Source: Leishmania infantum JPCM5 (Eukaryota > Euglenozoa > Kinetoplastea > Trypanosomatida > Trypanosomatidae). From it: DNA of 64,000 nucleotides. Under the pieces are notes generated by a model. It saw only the letters and a list, made by a program, of their open reading frames with translations, did not search any database and had not been told where the DNA came from. The translations under genes were made by a program, and so were the position numbers. Location: positions 318,368 through 382,367 of the forward strand of contig NC_009388.2 in NCBI RefSeq assembly GCF_000002875.2. Direction: 5' to 3'. Of this stretch, positions 22,178-32,656 are shown piece by piece (the stretch's first letter is position 1; each line of letters begins with the position of its first letter).

Positions 22178-23200
22178 GTCTGTTTTCGGCGTACGGGAAG
22201 CGGTGGTGGTGGTGTGTGTGGGGGGGGAGGGAGGGCTGCACGGGCGTCTGTATTCGTGTTGCTCGATCGCTCACAGCCACTGCAGCGTGGCGCGTGGCCC
22301 TGCAGCCCGGCCTGCAGCAATGGACGCCTTTAGGCAGGGGCAGAGGCACAGATGGCGGTGTGCCAGATGGAGGACGCGCAGAGAGATGGGGATGGCCACG
22401 CTAAATTCATAGCAACGGGGGCCAGCAGACACACACACACACACAGACACAGACACAGAGGCTGATGAGCCCGCTGCTGGTGGGTGGTGTTGGATGTGAC
22501 ACCGCGGTTGTGGCGGTAGTCGCTGACTTCGATTCTTTGTCATGCGCAGATGCGCGATACGGACTCAGAGGGGAAGGAGAGGCGGAGGAGGGGAGGGGGA
22601 AGGGGGGGAGCGGCAGTGAGTCGTTGTCGGGATCATCATGGCACTCGCGGTGACGGACCGCGGCACACGCGCGTAGGCACTTCGTCGTGTGCATACACAT
22701 GTGCGTTCGCTTCATTGAGGTGGTGAGTGGAAGAGGCTCGATCCCTATGTGCGACCCTGCAAAGACCGACCGGCGGACGGACGCAGAGACATATGCCGCA
22801 GCAGACGCGCACATGCCCCCCTCCCCCGCTCTCTCCACGAGGAGGTCGGTGAGATGTGTCGCTATAAATGTCGGTGGCCAGGTCCTGGATGGTGTTACGT
22901 CGCAGCGACCAGCAAGGTGGGGTGGGGGTGGGCAGAGCTGGAGGCAGGAGTCATGCTCAGATGGCTGGGCCTGTGCACTGCTGTGCCGACGCGTGTCTCT
23001 ACGACCGCATCGCACCACGCAGACGGTGCTGGTGGTGGTGATGGTGGGGGGGGGGGGCTGTAGCAGGGCCGAGCGGCGCTTGCGTTTTGCTCTGCGGCAA
23101 ACAAAAACCGACGCGTGGAGGAGAGAAAGCCGAAGTGTGCCCTCACACTTCTGAATAGGCCCGGAAAGCGAGAGGGAAGGGGCGACTGTGGAGCGCGTGC
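22178..23200. other. Intergenic region, about 1.0 kb
   Basis: No credible coding frame. It contains a CA run at about 22431-22446, a G/A-rich stretch near 22570-22612 and a G run of about 12 near 23045-23057. It should hold the 3' UTR of the 1527-residue gene and the leader of the 2370-residue gene. Confidence 0.6.
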
Positions 23201-26200
23201 TCAGATGCCGAGCGCTGCCGCGTCAGCTGCCTCGTACACGCGTCGCAGCATGTGGACAAGGCGACGATCCTGCAGGCTGCCAGGAACCACGAGCAGCTCC
23301 AGCCGACGAAGGAAGGCGAGAAGCCCCGCGAGACCGAGGAAACTCTTTTCGATGGCCTTTCCACCCGCGTCCACGGCGGCGACCTTCTCCCTGTAGCTCG
23401 CACTATCCCGGTTGCCTTCAACAGGTATGCGAAGCAGCTCGCATAGAATCTCCAGCACAGTGTGAGGTAGCGTGCGCTGCAGAATCGCCTGCGTGGCGGC
23501 GGCCGCGCCCTTGTGCTCAGACGCCACCGTCGACATTGCTGCGTCATTCTCACTGCGGTCGGCATCTCCACGAGTGTGTGAGTAAGGCAGCAACATGAGG
23601 TTCGCCAAGCACTCGCCCAGCACCTCCCGCAGCCGCGTCTGCGACGCCGGCTCGCCGTCGTGCTGCAGCGCCCGCCACCCGGTGCGGTGCACCCGCGCAC
23701 CAAACAAGGTTGTTATGTGGTGTCGCCGCTGCCAGCTGCTCGGCATCAGCACGAGTGTGTCTTCTCCCTCGGTACACAGGGGGTCCCCTGACGACGACGA
23801 CGCCGACGACCGCGGCACCACGCAGTCGAAGAGGTGCTGGAGGTACCCCAGCCATAGCCGCAGCAGCCCGCGTGGCTGACAGGCATAGCCGAAGACGCAG
23901 CTGTGCACCGTCGTCACGAGAGCGCGGAAGGCGGTGATGTCCTCCGAAGTGCAGAAGGTGACGGTGCGGCCAACGAACTCGCCCACCTCGTCCTCACGCG
24001 CCATGCGATGCTGCTCCTCCAGCGCAGCGCGGAGGCCGTGGAGGGCGCGGCCGCAGCTGCGGTAGGCACCGACCACCATCAGCAGCCCGCACGGCGCTGA
24101 GGCGAGAGAGGCGGAGGCGAGGCGGCCGTGGCGGGCGAGAGCCGCAGCGAAGCGCGCGTCCATGGCGTCCTCAGAAAGGCAGGGCAGTGCTGTTAACGTG
24201 GGGTTGTGCGCGTCAGCGGCAGCGAAGGCCGACGCCGCTTCGTCTCCGCGGTGCGCGAGGAGCGGGTTGTCTCGGCGGCACTGCGCGTCGATCTGCGCCG
24301 TCTCTCTGGCCAGGGCTGCTGCACCTCCGCCGCTCCGCGCAGCTAGGGAGCCCACCTCAGCGAGGCCAGAGAAGTCCCACGGCGAGGCCACGGCAGTCGC
24401 CGAGGATGCTGGCGGCGCTGACGTGCTCGCAAGCTCGGCAGCACCGAACCACGCCGCCATCTCCGTCACCGTCGCCGCCCCGTTAGCCGATAGCCGCCCT
24501 TGGTGCCGCGTGCAGTGACGCAGACACAGGGCTGTGTGCCGCTGCACCGTGACATAGACCTCTTCCAAGTTCCACGGGAGCGAGGCGAGGCCGCTGGCAA
24601 GGAGCAACAGAATATCCTCGGCGACAGCGGTGTCTGCCCACACCGGCGACGCCTCTGTCGCTATGTATGGTAGAGAGCGGTCTGCGCTACCCCGCTCGAC
24701 TTCACCGTCGTGCTGCCTACTCCCTAAGAGAGTCATGAGCGGCAGGAGGTAAGACGCGAGCAGCGCCTCATCCTCGCGCGCCACGCGACCTCGCCGCTCC
24801 AGCTGCAGCAGCACACCATGCGTCAGCAGCATCCACAAGCGCGTGTCACGACGCAGGAGGCACACAAGCGGCTGCTGGGGGGGCGGTGGCGTCGTCTTTG
24901 TGGCTGAGCGGGAAGCTGCGGCTCGGGACGGAGAGGAACCGGCGGAGCTTCCGTCTGGCGGGCCCATCAGGAGATGGTAGAGCCGCCGCACAGAGAGGGT
25001 GAAGAGTCGCTGCCGTTCGGGGCGGAGAATAAAGAAACAGCTCTGGTCGTACACGGCGTAGAAGTCTGCGGCGATGTCACACAACGCCGCCGTCCATGTG
25101 TCGTTGCTAGCACTGCTGCTGCTCGCCGCAAACTCCCCCGCAGGGCTGTGCACGAGGGCGGCAAGAAAACGTGCCGTAGCAGCGCCATCATCCGCGTCGT
25201 TTCTGCCACGGACGTCGTCGCTGGCACCCCCGCTGCCGTCACACGTTTTCGACACTGGCGCGGTCGCGGTGATCGGTGCTGCAGTGCTGCTTGACAGCGG
25301 CAGCAGCGACGGAGAAGTGGCGCGGCGCCGCCCATGCGTCAACGCCTGTTCCATGCAGTGGAAGGCATCCGTCATTACAGCGGACAGATGCCGCCCACGA
25401 CGCTGCCAGTGGCGATGGAACTGCGCGGAAAACGACCCGGCTGCCACCTCGGCTGAGCCGCTCGCTCCAAGGGTGTCGCCGGCCTGCTCTGTGCCAGTGG
25501 TGCTCATCCACGACGCCTCCTCAGGTACCTGCACTCGCAGCAGCGTCGGGTACAGCTGCCACAGGTACACACCGGCCTGGGTGTGCAGCCCTGACTTTCT
25601 CTGATGCGGGCCCATGGCGGCGGCGGGTGCATGTTCTAGAGATGCAGCCAAGCACTGAGAAAATGCATCCTGCAGCGCGACCACGTTGTGCGCCACCGTC
25701 TGCAGAGCGGAGGGGACCGTGAAGGTGGAGCTGTGCAGGCCGCCGCTGCGGAGGGCGAGAGCAGCCTCTCCGTACACACGTAGCGTGTCGCGCAGCTCTG
25801 CAGTGAAGGCACGAACGGTGCCCTCCAGGAGCCGTCTGTACAAGAGTTCAGTGGCGCATGCTCCGACCGGCGCGTGTTCGTCGGCGCGCTTTTCGCTCAG
25901 TGCTGCCATCAGCGTCGTCTCTACCGAGGCGAGCAGCGTGGAGCACCACAGCCAGTGCGTCTCGGATAGCGCGTGCTGCTTCACGTCTGCCGCGAGCCGC
26001 AGTCGACGCCAGTGCGCCTGCTGCGCCGCCGCCAGCCGACGCACGCCCGCCTTCTCCAGGTCTTCCTCTTCCAAAGCACGCGCCAGCACTTCGCTTGTGT
26101 AGAGGTCCGCGCCGTAGTAGCCGTGGAGGACGTACCAGCACCGCCACACCAGGTGCGCCTGCCGTTGCGCCGCCGAGCTCACAGCAGCACGCAGGGCCGC

Positions 26201-27784
26201 GAATGACTCCACAGCGGTGATGCGCGGGACGCCACTGCGCGGCGCGCTGCGTCGCGGTGGCGGCTCAACTCGGATGCGCTTCTCAGCAGGCGCCTTCTCC
26301 TCTGCATTATCCTCTGCCATCACACTACTGCTGCTGCTGCTGTCGCAGTCGGCGCGCGTCTCGTGACCCCCGCAGCGGTATACCACCTGAGCTGCGCGCT
26401 GAACGTCTGCCTCCGTCAGCGAACTCGCCCACTCTGCCCATGCAGCTCTCGCGCGGCCGAGCAGTCGTATGATGAGGCAGGCGAGGATGGCGTAGCCGCC
26501 TTGGCCGAGCACCATGAAGGACTGCGCTGCCTTGGCAAGGGCGCCAGTGAAATACAGCATCTCCCCGGTGTGCTGCCGCTGCTGATCGCGCATCGCCGCC
26601 TGGCGTCCGTTTAGTGCCTTCAGCGTCGCTGACGCGTCAGATGGCGGCGCTGCTGCTGCGGCAGCCACCAGCTGGACGAGGTCGTCCGACCACGACTGCT
26701 CCTTACGCAGTGCCTCGCGCACGCTGGCTTTGCCAAGAGCACCGAGCAGCTCGTGCATGGTGACGGAGCCGTCACGCTCAAGGACCGTCGTGGCGGACCG
26801 CGACGACGAGGATGACGGTATTGGTGCCGTCGTGGTTGTTGCCGCGGCGCCTACAGCAGGAGGGGCAGCAGCGCGCTGCTGTGTCCACTGCGTGTACATA
26901 GGGACAAGCAGGTAGCGCAGCCACAGCAGCGGGGCATCCTGCACGAGGTGCTCGGCGAGGGTCGTGACAGGCGCCTCTCCAGTTGACGCCAGTTGCAGCT
27001 GTGGTGGAGGGTAGTCGTGGTGGAGCGGCAGGCGGAGCTGCAGCGCCTCGAGCGCCTGCTGCATCATGAACGTCCAGCTCGGTGACGGCACCGGCACCGG
27101 CGCGTTGCTACTACTCACAACAGCACTCGCCGCCGCTTCTACCCTCTCTGCTTCACTGTGGCGACTCGGCGGTGGGTGGGGCAGATGGGCGCCCTGGCCG
27201 CTCAGCTGAGGCTCGACGAAACTCTCACCGTGCGTCCCCTCGATTTCTTCGCGCCCGAGTGCCGTCGCGGCCGCTGTCTCGACGTTGGCGACGCCTGTCG
27301 CGCTACTGCCACCGGGCTCGACCGCCACCGCCGCTTCATCAGTGCTTCCATCCTCTTCGTCGTCTTCGACGTCGCCCAAGCGCACCCACTGCTGCACCAT
27401 CCACGACGGGTAGTCGCCGCCCCAGAGCATCGCCGTTGTCTCTGTAATGAATCGCGCGTGTGGCCCTTCGTGCAGCGTGTCCGCAACTGCCACAGGCGAC
27501 GTCGATGCCGACGACGGTGCACATGACGATAATGCTGCTGCAGTGGCCATCGACACGGATGACTCGATGGCGGCCCATAGCAGCGGCAGCTCCGAAAGCT
27601 CCGCGTCTTCCACGGCTGCGTGTGATCCAGTGGTGGCGACACGCTGGAGGCGGGACAGAAGGCTCGTCGCTGCTGCCGTTGCCGTGGCAGCAGGGTCGCC
27701 TGCCGCGCCGGGCTCAGCGCTGGAGGAGGGCAGAGGGCGCTCGCGTGGTGGCGAGGAGGAGACGTGTGATCGGCTGCTCTTCAT
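23201..27784 (-). CDS. Large conserved-type protein of unknown function, 1527 residues
   Basis: The first in-frame ATG is at 27784 (MKSSRSHVSSSPP); the open frame extends farther upstream only from a GTG. The product is mainly alpha-helical with many Leu/Ala/Arg/Trp-rich segments (for example LLWLRYLLVPMYTQWTQQR and AHLVWRCWYVLHGYYGADLY) separated by disordered Ser/Thr/Pro linkers. There are no clear transmembrane spans, signal peptide or catalytic motifs. The C-terminal 350 residues are the least interrupted (TAFRALVTTVHSCVFGYACQ, LRRLELLVVPGSLQDRRLVH) and may be a helical solenoid. Family not recognised. Confidence 0.78.
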   Translation of the reverse strand: MKSSRSHVSSSPPRERPLPSSSAEPGAAGDPAATATAAATSLLSRLQRVATTGSHAAVEDAELSELPLLWAAIESSVSMATAAALSSCAPSSASTSPVAVADTLHEGPHARFITETTAMLWGGDYPSWMVQQWVRLGDVEDDEEDGSTDEAAVAVEPGGSSATGVANVETAAATALGREEIEGTHGESFVEPQLSGQGAHLPHPPPSRHSEAERVEAAASAVVSSSNAPVPVPSPSWTFMMQQALEALQLRLPLHHDYPPPQLQLASTGEAPVTTLAEHLVQDAPLLWLRYLLVPMYTQWTQQRAAAPPAVGAAATTTTAPIPSSSSSRSATTVLERDGSVTMHELLGALGKASVREALRKEQSWSDDLVQLVAAAAAAPPSDASATLKALNGRQAAMRDQQRQHTGEMLYFTGALAKAAQSFMVLGQGGYAILACLIIRLLGRARAAWAEWASSLTEADVQRAAQVVYRCGGHETRADCDSSSSSSVMAEDNAEEKAPAEKRIRVEPPPRRSAPRSGVPRITAVESFAALRAAVSSAAQRQAHLVWRCWYVLHGYYGADLYTSEVLARALEEEDLEKAGVRRLAAAQQAHWRRLRLAADVKQHALSETHWLWCSTLLASVETTLMAALSEKRADEHAPVGACATELLYRRLLEGTVRAFTAELRDTLRVYGEAALALRSGGLHSSTFTVPSALQTVAHNVVALQDAFSQCLAASLEHAPAAAMGPHQRKSGLHTQAGVYLWQLYPTLLRVQVPEEASWMSTTGTEQAGDTLGASGSAEVAAGSFSAQFHRHWQRRGRHLSAVMTDAFHCMEQALTHGRRRATSPSLLPLSSSTAAPITATAPVSKTCDGSGGASDDVRGRNDADDGAATARFLAALVHSPAGEFAASSSSASNDTWTAALCDIAADFYAVYDQSCFFILRPERQRLFTLSVRRLYHLLMGPPDGSSAGSSPSRAAASRSATKTTPPPPQQPLVCLLRRDTRLWMLLTHGVLLQLERRGRVAREDEALLASYLLPLMTLLGSRQHDGEVERGSADRSLPYIATEASPVWADTAVAEDILLLLASGLASLPWNLEEVYVTVQRHTALCLRHCTRHQGRLSANGAATVTEMAAWFGAAELASTSAPPASSATAVASPWDFSGLAEVGSLAARSGGGAAALARETAQIDAQCRRDNPLLAHRGDEAASAFAAADAHNPTLTALPCLSEDAMDARFAAALARHGRLASASLASAPCGLLMVVGAYRSCGRALHGLRAALEEQHRMAREDEVGEFVGRTVTFCTSEDITAFRALVTTVHSCVFGYACQPRGLLRLWLGYLQHLFDCVVPRSSASSSSGDPLCTEGEDTLVLMPSSWQRRHHITTLFGARVHRTGWRALQHDGEPASQTRLREVLGECLANLMLLPYSHTRGDADRSENDAAMSTVASEHKGAAAATQAILQRTLPHTVLEILCELLRIPVEGNRDSASYREKVAAVDAGGKAIEKSFLGLAGLLAFLRRLELLVVPGSLQDRRLVHMLRRVYEAADAAALGI

Positions 27785-28490
27785 GACGGCACTCCACCCC
27801 TTCTTCACTGTGTCGGTGGGAGAGTGAGCACTGTGTTTCTTCGTGCTTCGGACACGCCTGCGGTCTCTCTCCTGGCCAGACGGCGTTAGATGAGCGCACA
27901 CGTGCAACGATCGCTCGCAGCTGCGGATACGCTTGCAACCGGTGTGTATCGGGTGTTGGAAGAGACGGAGAAACGGAGAAGAGGGAGTCCATTCCGAATG
28001 AGTAGCATGAGTGCACCCCACGGTGGCGTGCGTGTGCGTGACGCATATTTTGCTGGCGGAGGCGGCTGACCGGAAAACTCACCGCCGCCGCCTTCAACCA
28101 GCTCTTTCTCTTTCGTCGCTATGCCCGCTGCCTCCCGCCTCACCAGACACGCGCGTGGCGGCCAGACAAGACGCCGCGCGGGCAGTGCGGCATCGAGCGC
28201 CAAGGGGACAACGGGGGGGGGAGGGTGCCGAGGAGAGGTGATGGTATGAGAAGGGGGCGGCGCAGAGGCGGACAGGGGCGGTCACCCATGCTCTGGATGA
28301 GCAGACGAGCCGCCACCTCCAGTCACGGTGTGCCGTGTCTTCTTGTGCGCGTATGCTTGTTCGCTGATGCGCGAGTTTCTATGACTGCGTAGAGTTGTCT
28401 CCAGGCGTGATCACATGCATCTGGAGCCTGTAATGCACATCTGTGTGTCGCCGGACTCTGAGGGGAGTCGGCGCTACGACAGCTGCAGCG
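27785..28490. other. Intergenic region, about 0.7 kb
   Basis: No gene is seen. It lies between two minus-strand genes and should hold the 3' UTR of the leucine-rich-repeat gene and the 5' leader of the 1527-residue gene. Confidence 0.55.
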
Positions 28491-31400
28491 CTAGACGCTA
28501 CGCAGGCTCTCTTTCAACTGATCCACGTACTGCTGCAGTAGCTTTTCGCGGCCGTCGCCGACGAGCAGCGCCACGTATCGCAGGCACGTCTTCGCGTCTC
28601 CCATGAGGTGTACCTGCCGCAGCACGTCGGAGCGCTCCGCCACCTCGCGCGCCCAAGCCCGCTCGTCGGCCTCCGTGTTTCCGCCACGACGGGCGACAAC
28701 TTGCATGCTGCGATCCGTCTGACCTTCGAGCTCAGCCTTGCTGAAGCCGTAGTAGACGACCACGTCCATCGGCACATATGTGTCCTGCAACATGCCGCTG
28801 TCCTGGATGATCTGCACGCACCGGCGCCGCTCCTGTAGGTACGTCGGTGGCAGCTCACGGCTCGACTCGGGCACGGGCATGCGTTTCTGCCGCTGCGCCT
28901 CAAGGAGGTCGACGATGGTCTGCAACGCGTCTTGCAGCGCATCTGTGTCGTCGTGGAGCTGCTGCACCCACCCCCTCACGCGCGCACGCTGAGCGTCGTC
29001 GATGTGCACCGGTCGCAAGGAAGGGCTTCTCGCACCCGCAGACGATGCCACCAACGGTGCAGCGGCGCCGCTCTCCGCCCCTCTGCCACCAACGCTGCTA
29101 CTGCGTGCAGCGCTCGATGCGACTGCAGCGGCGGAGGTCGACCTCGACTGACTCGACGGCTTCGACGCGGACGCATTCCTGCGCGAAGGCATGCGCTGAT
29201 AGCGCTGCCGCTGTCCTTTCTGCGTTTCACCACCGACACCGGGTGAGGGGCTTCTCTGGCTGCGGCTCCGTGGGTAGATAGCCGTCACATCCACCTCGGC
29301 CGGCTCTCTGTAGTCCTGCGGTGTGGGGTAGCGGTGCGCTTGTGCGGTAGGGCTCGGATGCCTCCGAATCGATTTCGGTGGCATTCGCAGGTGAGCAGAG
29401 TGCGGCGGATCGTTCACACGGTAGGGCTGGGCATCATCGTGGATGATGGATGCGGTGGTGTTCAACGACGCTACTACCCGCGCTTGTGGATCCTTGGAGA
29501 TGGGCGAGCACTCAATCTCCGCATCTTCCTGGGCACGCGGCTGACGCTGATCCGCGACGTGCAGCGCCGCGTAAGAGCCGCTGGCGCCTCGTGCGGCTTC
29601 TCCCGAGAAACGCCCTCTTGCGTCGCCTGCGTAGAGTGCCGCCAGCGCAGCGTCATCGCCGTCGCGGTGTGTGCGCCTTGCCGACTGTCCCCGAGTCACC
29701 ACAGCTCGGCCGTGGTGAACACCACCACCGTTGGAAGCCGGGCTTGGCGCGCGACCAGCACTCGCAGTGCGGCGCTGCAGCGCCTGCTGCTGCTGTTGCG
29801 ATGGTGGGCCTGCCGAGGCTTCCGCGGCCAGCGACTGCGGTGGCTTCGCTGATGGATCACGTCGCAGCCGCGCTGCGCGTGGCTTGTATCGGCGGAGGAG
29901 TTCAGCATCCGTCTTGTCCTGCACGCCGCCCTCCGTCGACGCGCGCTGTCGCTTCTCCGGCGAGGCGGCCGTGTACCCCATCACGTCTGCCATCGGGTTC
30001 TCCATCCGCTCCGGGTGTGCCACGCCGCCGTAGGCGTTGCGCTCCACCGAACCATGGCGAGCCATCAGGTTGCTCGCGGTCACACCGGCTGCATCGCTGC
30101 TACCACCGCCAGCGTCGGGCAGAGCACTGTGGTTCCCTTGCAGATGTTGTTGTTGCGCTGTCGTCATGCGGCGCACGATGGTGTCCTCGAGGTACTTGCG
30201 TGACTCCTCGGCCAGCTGTTTCACAACTGCTCCTCGCAGCAGCCGCCCGTTGGAAGTCAGTCGCCGCTCCCGCACCGCCTGCGCCTGCGCCTCCTTCTCC
30301 CTCCGCGTCTGCGCCAGCTGCTGGGCTGCGTGTTGGCTGCGTACAGAGTCGCCGTAGCCCGTCGGAGCCGTCACCCCGCGCGTTAGCATGTGCAGGAGAT
30401 TCATCGACCGCTCATCCGCAACATCCTCGTCCCCGGCGGCAAACGGTGCCGGCCGACTGCCCTCCCGCCGTCTCGACGACGTGAACGCGACCGACGACAT
30501 GGTAGAGCCGTCAACAGAGGCGCTGCTACCGGCCTTGGCCGCGTGTGAAAGCAGCGACGGCGATGCACCAGCACCGCTGCCGACACGAAGCGTCTCTGTG
30601 CGCGCGTACGGCTGCGTGTTGTTGATCATGTTCGGCTGTCGACCCCAGCTGCGCTGTGCAAGGGCCCTGTCTGCCAGACACGAGTTCGCCATGCGGTGCT
30701 CATCGACGACGAGCAGGGTGGGGCAGAGGTTGCGCAACACGGCCATGAAGCCCGGCTTGCCCGACTCCATGATAGGGTTGCCGCGCAGCAGCAGGTGTCG
30801 CAGGGCCGAGCACAGCGACAGCATCCGGAGCGACGCCCAGGTGCGTAGCTCGTTGTACGTGAGGTCGAGTGTCTCGAGAAGGACGAGGTGGGCGACGCCC
30901 TCGACCGCAGTGATGCCGTTGTGACCCAGGAAGAGATGCGCCACGCTGAGGTTCTTCTCGAGCCCGCTGATGGAGCGCAAACGGTTGCGGCGCGCGTTCA
31001 GCACTGTCAACATCTTACACCCCTGCAGCCCGCTCAGCTCCGTCAGGTTGTTGACGCTGACGTCAAGGCGCAGCAGCGTCGCCGGCAGCGCGCAGAGGGC
31101 GGTGAGATGATTGCGACTCAGGTTAAGGACCGTTATAGCGTTGTACGTCGTCCCGCCCAGCAGCGCAGACGGCAGCTTCGCGCTCGTTGCTGCATCCACG
31201 CTGGCCTCGCCGCCGTGCGAGACGGACCCGTGCAGCTGCTGCTCCGCGGCACTCTTGTAAGCCTCGAGCACATCCCACACAGTTAGAGCACCTCCGAACA
31301 TGCGTGCCTCACGTAGTGCGCCGTCGCGGGTCATGAGGGCAGAGAGGTCCAGAACGCTATCCAGCACCGGGCTGAGGTTCGCGGTCAAGTCGATCTGATC

Positions 31401-31718
31401 GTTGCGGTCTACGAAGGGCTCCCGCGATGCAGCGTCCGCCTTGGCTGGGGTAGAGGCCACATGCGCGCCGCCGGTGCGATGGGCAGACGGCTGCCCTTTT
31501 GTGGCGGTGGCGGTGGCGGCGGCAAACGGCGAATGACTGCCGCCGGTGCGGGTGCCCTCCTCCGCAGGCCGCCGCTGCGGGTGTGGCCGCTCGGCCGCCG
31601 CGGGGGAGCCCGTCGCCGTCGACGGCACCGCCTCGAACTCAACAATGCCATCGCTTGTGGTGGTGCTGCCAGTGCTGACGCCTTTCTTCATGTCCACACT
31701 TCTTGTCGGCGTCGACAT
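28491..31718 (-). CDS. Leucine-rich repeat protein, main (3') part of a frameshifted gene
   Basis: The frame is open from about 32180 down to the TAG at 28491; its first ATG is at 31718. The product has an SDS22-type leucine-rich repeat block encoded at about 31150-30700 (VLNLSRNHLTALCALPATLL, LRLDVSVNNLTEL, LTVLNARRNRLRSI, LETLDLTYNELRTW, LRHLLLRGNPI), closed by an LRR-cap-like segment (LRNLCPTLLVVDEH). Behind it lie a long disordered Arg/Ser/Ala region and a conserved-looking helical C-terminus with Trp, Asp and Leu (about the last 150 residues). LRR proteins of this layout are common in trypanosomatid flagella, so a cytoskeletal role is plausible but unproven. The true N-terminus almost certainly lies in the overlapping frame on the right (31760-32656), so this entry is an incomplete protein. 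Confidence 0.78.
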   Translation of the reverse strand: MSTPTRSVDMKKGVSTGSTTTSDGIVEFEAVPSTATGSPAAAERPHPQRRPAEEGTRTGGSHSPFAAATATATKGQPSAHRTGGAHVASTPAKADAASREPFVDRNDQIDLTANLSPVLDSVLDLSALMTRDGALREARMFGGALTVWDVLEAYKSAAEQQLHGSVSHGGEASVDAATSAKLPSALLGGTTYNAITVLNLSRNHLTALCALPATLLRLDVSVNNLTELSGLQGCKMLTVLNARRNRLRSISGLEKNLSVAHLFLGHNGITAVEGVAHLVLLETLDLTYNELRTWASLRMLSLCSALRHLLLRGNPIMESGKPGFMAVLRNLCPTLLVVDEHRMANSCLADRALAQRSWGRQPNMINNTQPYARTETLRVGSGAGASPSLLSHAAKAGSSASVDGSTMSSVAFTSSRRREGSRPAPFAAGDEDVADERSMNLLHMLTRGVTAPTGYGDSVRSQHAAQQLAQTRREKEAQAQAVRERRLTSNGRLLRGAVVKQLAEESRKYLEDTIVRRMTTAQQQHLQGNHSALPDAGGGSSDAAGVTASNLMARHGSVERNAYGGVAHPERMENPMADVMGYTAASPEKRQRASTEGGVQDKTDAELLRRYKPRAARLRRDPSAKPPQSLAAEASAGPPSQQQQQALQRRTASAGRAPSPASNGGGVHHGRAVVTRGQSARRTHRDGDDAALAALYAGDARGRFSGEAARGASGSYAALHVADQRQPRAQEDAEIECSPISKDPQARVVASLNTTASIIHDDAQPYRVNDPPHSAHLRMPPKSIRRHPSPTAQAHRYPTPQDYREPAEVDVTAIYPRSRSQRSPSPGVGGETQKGQRQRYQRMPSRRNASASKPSSQSRSTSAAAVASSAARSSSVGGRGAESGAAAPLVASSAGARSPSLRPVHIDDAQRARVRGWVQQLHDDTDALQDALQTIVDLLEAQRQKRMPVPESSRELPPTYLQERRRCVQIIQDSGMLQDTYVPMDVVVYYGFSKAELEGQTDRSMQVVARRGGNTEADERAWAREVAERSDVLRQVHLMGDAKTCLRYVALLVGDGREKLLQQYVDQLKESLRSV

Positions 31719-31759
31719 GTCCCTTGCTGAGGCGGTGGCTGCGGTCGGCGGTACCGTTG

Positions 31760-32656
31760 CTATCGCTGGTGCGGCGGTGTTGGAGCGGCCAAAAAGCTCC
31801 TCACGGCGCTTCTGCAGAGCTTCGGCACTGCCGCTCGCGTAGCTGCGCAGCGATGGCGAGGCGGAGGCGGAGGCTCCGCTGAAAGGCGGGGATAGCTGGG
31901 GCAACGGCCCGGAATCCCTGCTTGTCCCAACGGCAAACTGAAATGGCGCCGCGCTCCACTGCTGCGCTGCTGTTCGATGGCGCCGTGACTGGCGATGCGG
32001 GTGCCTTCGGCTGCGTTGCCATCGCCGCCGCTGCGTCTGTGATGGCCGCTCGTCTGGCTGTGGCGCTGGCGCTCGGCAAACTCGCGTGGAAAGGGGGTGC
32101 AGAGCGAGGAGGACGGGGCGCTGGTCTCGCGCGTCCGACTTCCGCTGTGCGTGGCGCGCGCATCTTCGGCAATCACCACGTCACACGGCACCTCCGCGGC
32201 GGCGTGCAGCAGACTCGCCTGCCCCTCCGTCGATAAGGCATTCGCCGACACGTCCAACAGCGTGAGCCGTTGGCACCCCAGCAGGAGAAGCTCGAGATGG
32301 CGCACGACACGGTCTGTTAGAGCGCACCGCCGCCAAAGAACCTGCCACTCACTCACGTCGGCGAAGCGTCCTCGCCACGAAGGCCCCTCCATCTTCAGAA
32401 GGGACTCGCTAAGCGCCACGACAGGCTTGTCGCCCACCTCGAGGTTGGTCATGTCGATCACCAGCACCGTCGACGGCGACGTCCTTTGCCGATCGCCAGC
32501 GCCGCTGCTGCGGTCATCGGCAGAGGTCGCGGGCACGTAGCTGCAGTAGGTGTTCAGCTTCTCTGCCCAGCCCTCCGTGTCGGCGATGCCTTGGCGCCGC
32601 AGCTCCGTCGTGAAAAGCGCCTTTAGGCGCTCGGCGAACTCGGCGTGAGCTGACAT
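31760..32656 (-). pseudogene. 5' part of the leucine-rich repeat gene, separated by a frameshift
   Basis: Starting at the ATG at 32656 (MSAHAEFAERLKALFTTELR), this frame codes a sensible N-terminal domain with helices and LRR-like strands (VLVIDMTNLEVGDKPVVALS, LELLLLGCQRLTLLDVSANA). After about residue 170 it loses sensible composition and stops at 31760. The neighbouring frame, which carries the main LRR block, is open from about 32180. A single insertion or deletion between 31760 and 32180 would join the two into one gene of about 1390 codons. An alternative in-frame ATG exists at 32902. The break may be an assembly error, a real mutation, or two separate genes; the first or second seems more likely because both parts carry LRR-type sequence. 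Confidence 0.6.

Noticed and set aside
22407..23018. 203-codon minus-strand frame ending in a Cys-Val repeat
   Set aside because: The tail is a translated CA microsatellite and the rest has spacer composition.
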